NCBI GenBank assembly: GCA_016873525.1
Contig: VGXD01000023.1
Location: 1-14,426, forward strand
Direction: 5' to 3'
Origin: Nitrospira sp.
Lineage (GTDB): Bacteria; Nitrospirota; Nitrospiria; Nitrospirales; Nitrospiraceae
Length of the DNA stretch: 14,426 nt
The position numbers and the translations under genes are program-made. This document shows, piece by piece, positions 13,586 to 14,426 of this stretch (its first letter is position 1; each line of letters begins with the position of its first letter). Under the pieces are notes generated by a model, which was given only the letters and a program-made list of their open reading frames with translations, was not told the DNA's origin and ran no database searches.

Positions 13586-13802
13586 GCCACGCCTCCAATA
13601 GCTTCTCGTGGTTGTCTTCGATCAGGGTTCTGATCCGCCGCAACTCGCGCAAGGGAAACCCAAAATTCCGTGCCAATGCGAGAGGGTGAAGCCAAAACTT
13701 CGCCGACTTGTCATCGCGGTCGACATGCACATGCGGCGGTTCGTTCGGCTCATGACTGAAGAAGTACATGCGGTATGGACCGTTCTTCAAGACCGTTGGC
13801 AC
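13560..13802 (-). CDS. DUF4160 protein, putative toxin-like partner
   Basis: An 80-residue protein of the DUF4160 family. It shows the family core M-P-T-V-L-x-x-G-x-Y-R-x-Y-F-F-S near the start, then N-E-P-P-H-V-H-V-D-R-D-D-K-S-A-K-F-W-L (residues 20-38) with its conserved P-P-H-V-H-V, and the helix E-L-R-R-I-R-T-L-I-E. It ends in L-L-E-A-W. The start is GTG at 13802, because the frame meets TAG five codons upstream; AGGA lies 7 nt before it. First gene of a two-gene unit with DUF2442. The pair is enclosed by two attC-like sites, so it probably arrived as a mobile cassette. Confidence 0.87.
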   Translation of the reverse strand: MPTVLKNGPYRMYFFSHEPNEPPHVHVDRDDKSAKFWLHPLALARNFGFPLRELRRIRTLIEDNHEKLLEAWHGHLSAQR

Positions 13803-13832
13803 GATGGCATCCTACCACATTCGTGGAGTGTC

Positions 13833-13893
13833 GCCTAACGTCGGTAATCAGCGGCGCGCGCTCGCGCGCGTCCGCTGCATTAAAGGATTAGGC
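13833..13893 (-). repeat. attC-like recombination site A
   Basis: On the minus strand the site runs from GCCTAAT (R'', 13893-13887) to GTTAGGC (R', 13839-13833), 61 bp. The inner arms AGCGG-A-CGCGCGC and GCGCGCG-CCGCT pair perfectly apart from one extra A in the left (L'') arm, the extrahelical base expected of attC, and an unpaired spacer separates them from the R boxes. The site begins 6 nt after the stop of the upstream gene, as in typical gene cassettes. The orientation given by the extra base agrees with the genes. Confidence 0.72.
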
Positions 13894-13899
13894 GTCATC

Positions 13900-14426
13900 T
13901 CACACTTCATCCAAATGTCGGCCAACGAATTCCATTGCGGATGACCATGCAACCTTCGTTTCCCCAGTATCCGGATCTTTGTACCAGGCTTCACCCCAAG
14001 ATTGTTGGTCGCTCCATTCCCAAGCGACGCGTTTTCCCTTCTTGAAGTGAGTTTTTGTCGTCGGAAATATCCGAAAGGATTTTTTGGTGCCTCCCGGAGA
14101 TTCTGTTTCCAGAATGATGCCCTGCACATTTGGCCAAGGTGTTTGGCAAAGCGGATCTCGAAATACGGTTACCCCAGGGTGATACACCACATTGACTTCG
14201 CGCGGGAACGCCTTCAACGCATTCAAAATCGTGATTCCGGAGTCGATTGCCCGGAGAATTTCTTCTGGGTCGGCTTGACCTCCATGAATAATCCGACTTC
14301 GGGCGTCCCAAAAGAACTTCAAGGAACTTGGGATATGAGCGGGTAGGCCGCAGAACTGCTTTCCGAGTACGTCCATTGCTTGCGACAGCGGAACGTAGCG
14401 CTGTCCCTTTAAGTGTCCGACGCTAG
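13900..14426 (-). CDS. Hypothetical cassette protein with R-x4-H motif, 5' end beyond the window
   Basis: An incomplete gene. The frame ends at TGA (13902-13900) and stays open to the right edge, so the N-terminus is outside; an internal ATG at 14376 would give 158 residues, but at least 16 codons before it also read like protein (H-L-K-G-Q-R-Y-V-P-L-S). The N-terminal part visible here is helical and contains S-L-K-F-F-W-D-A-R-S-R-I-I-H-G-G, an R-x4-H motif seen in HEPN-type RNases and in some unrelated helical domains. The C-terminal part has the look of a beta-rich domain (W-S-D-Q-Q-S-W-G-E-A-W-Y). Base composition is more AT-rich than the urease region, which fits horizontal gain. It is followed after 6 nt by attC-like site A, so it is the preceding cassette. 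I do not recognise the family. Confidence 0.6.
   Translation of the reverse strand, partial: SVGHLKGQRYVPLSQAMDVLGKQFCGLPAHIPSSLKFFWDARSRIIHGGQADPEEILRAIDSGITILNALKAFPREVNVVYHPGVTVFRDPLCQTPWPNVQGIILETESPGGTKKSFRIFPTTKTHFKKGKRVAWEWSDQQSWGEAWYKDPDTGETKVAWSSAMEFVGRHLDEV

Overview
The window is a high-GC bacterial chromosome segment that most likely comes from Nitrospira (Nitrospirota). This rests on gene content and protein style: a ureABC-F-G-D urease cluster without ureE, a BBP2-type porin, tandem mtaB/miaB genes, and an IPT/TIG plus YCF48 secreted pair. No marker gene is present, so the assignment is an inference.

Left third (208-6691, + strand): a predicted outer-membrane porin, then a complete urease set: ureA, ureB, ureC (all active-site residues present), ureF, ureG and ureD. 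The first three encode the enzyme and the last three deliver nickel and CO2 to it. The porin may admit urea or another small solute. Three features set the cluster apart: a terminator-like hairpin between ureA and ureB, a 123-bp imperfect palindromic repeat fused to the ureC stop codon, and a 12-codon mini-ORF that abuts the ureF start.

Middle (6718-10330, - strand): an unlisted 27-codon membrane-peptide gene with a good Shine-Dalgarno, then (in transcription order) mtaB, miaB and a DUF2809 membrane protein. The two radical-SAM enzymes methylthiolate tRNA next to the anticodon. The mtaB promoter sits so close to its ATG that the mRNA should be almost leaderless.

Right-middle (10403-13200, + strand): a divergent strong sigma70 promoter drives two exported proteins. 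One has five IPT/TIG repeats, three of which carry a D-G-x-C-C element; the other is a seven-bladed YCF48-like propeller. They probably act together in the envelope.

Right end (13254-14426, - strand): two integron-type attC-like sites bracket a DUF4160/DUF2442 gene pair that resembles a toxin-antitoxin module. Beyond the second site is an incomplete hypothetical gene with an R-x4-H motif. This looks like the edge of a gene-cassette array (integron or CALIN) that continues past the window. No tRNA, rRNA, CRISPR array or transposase gene was seen.
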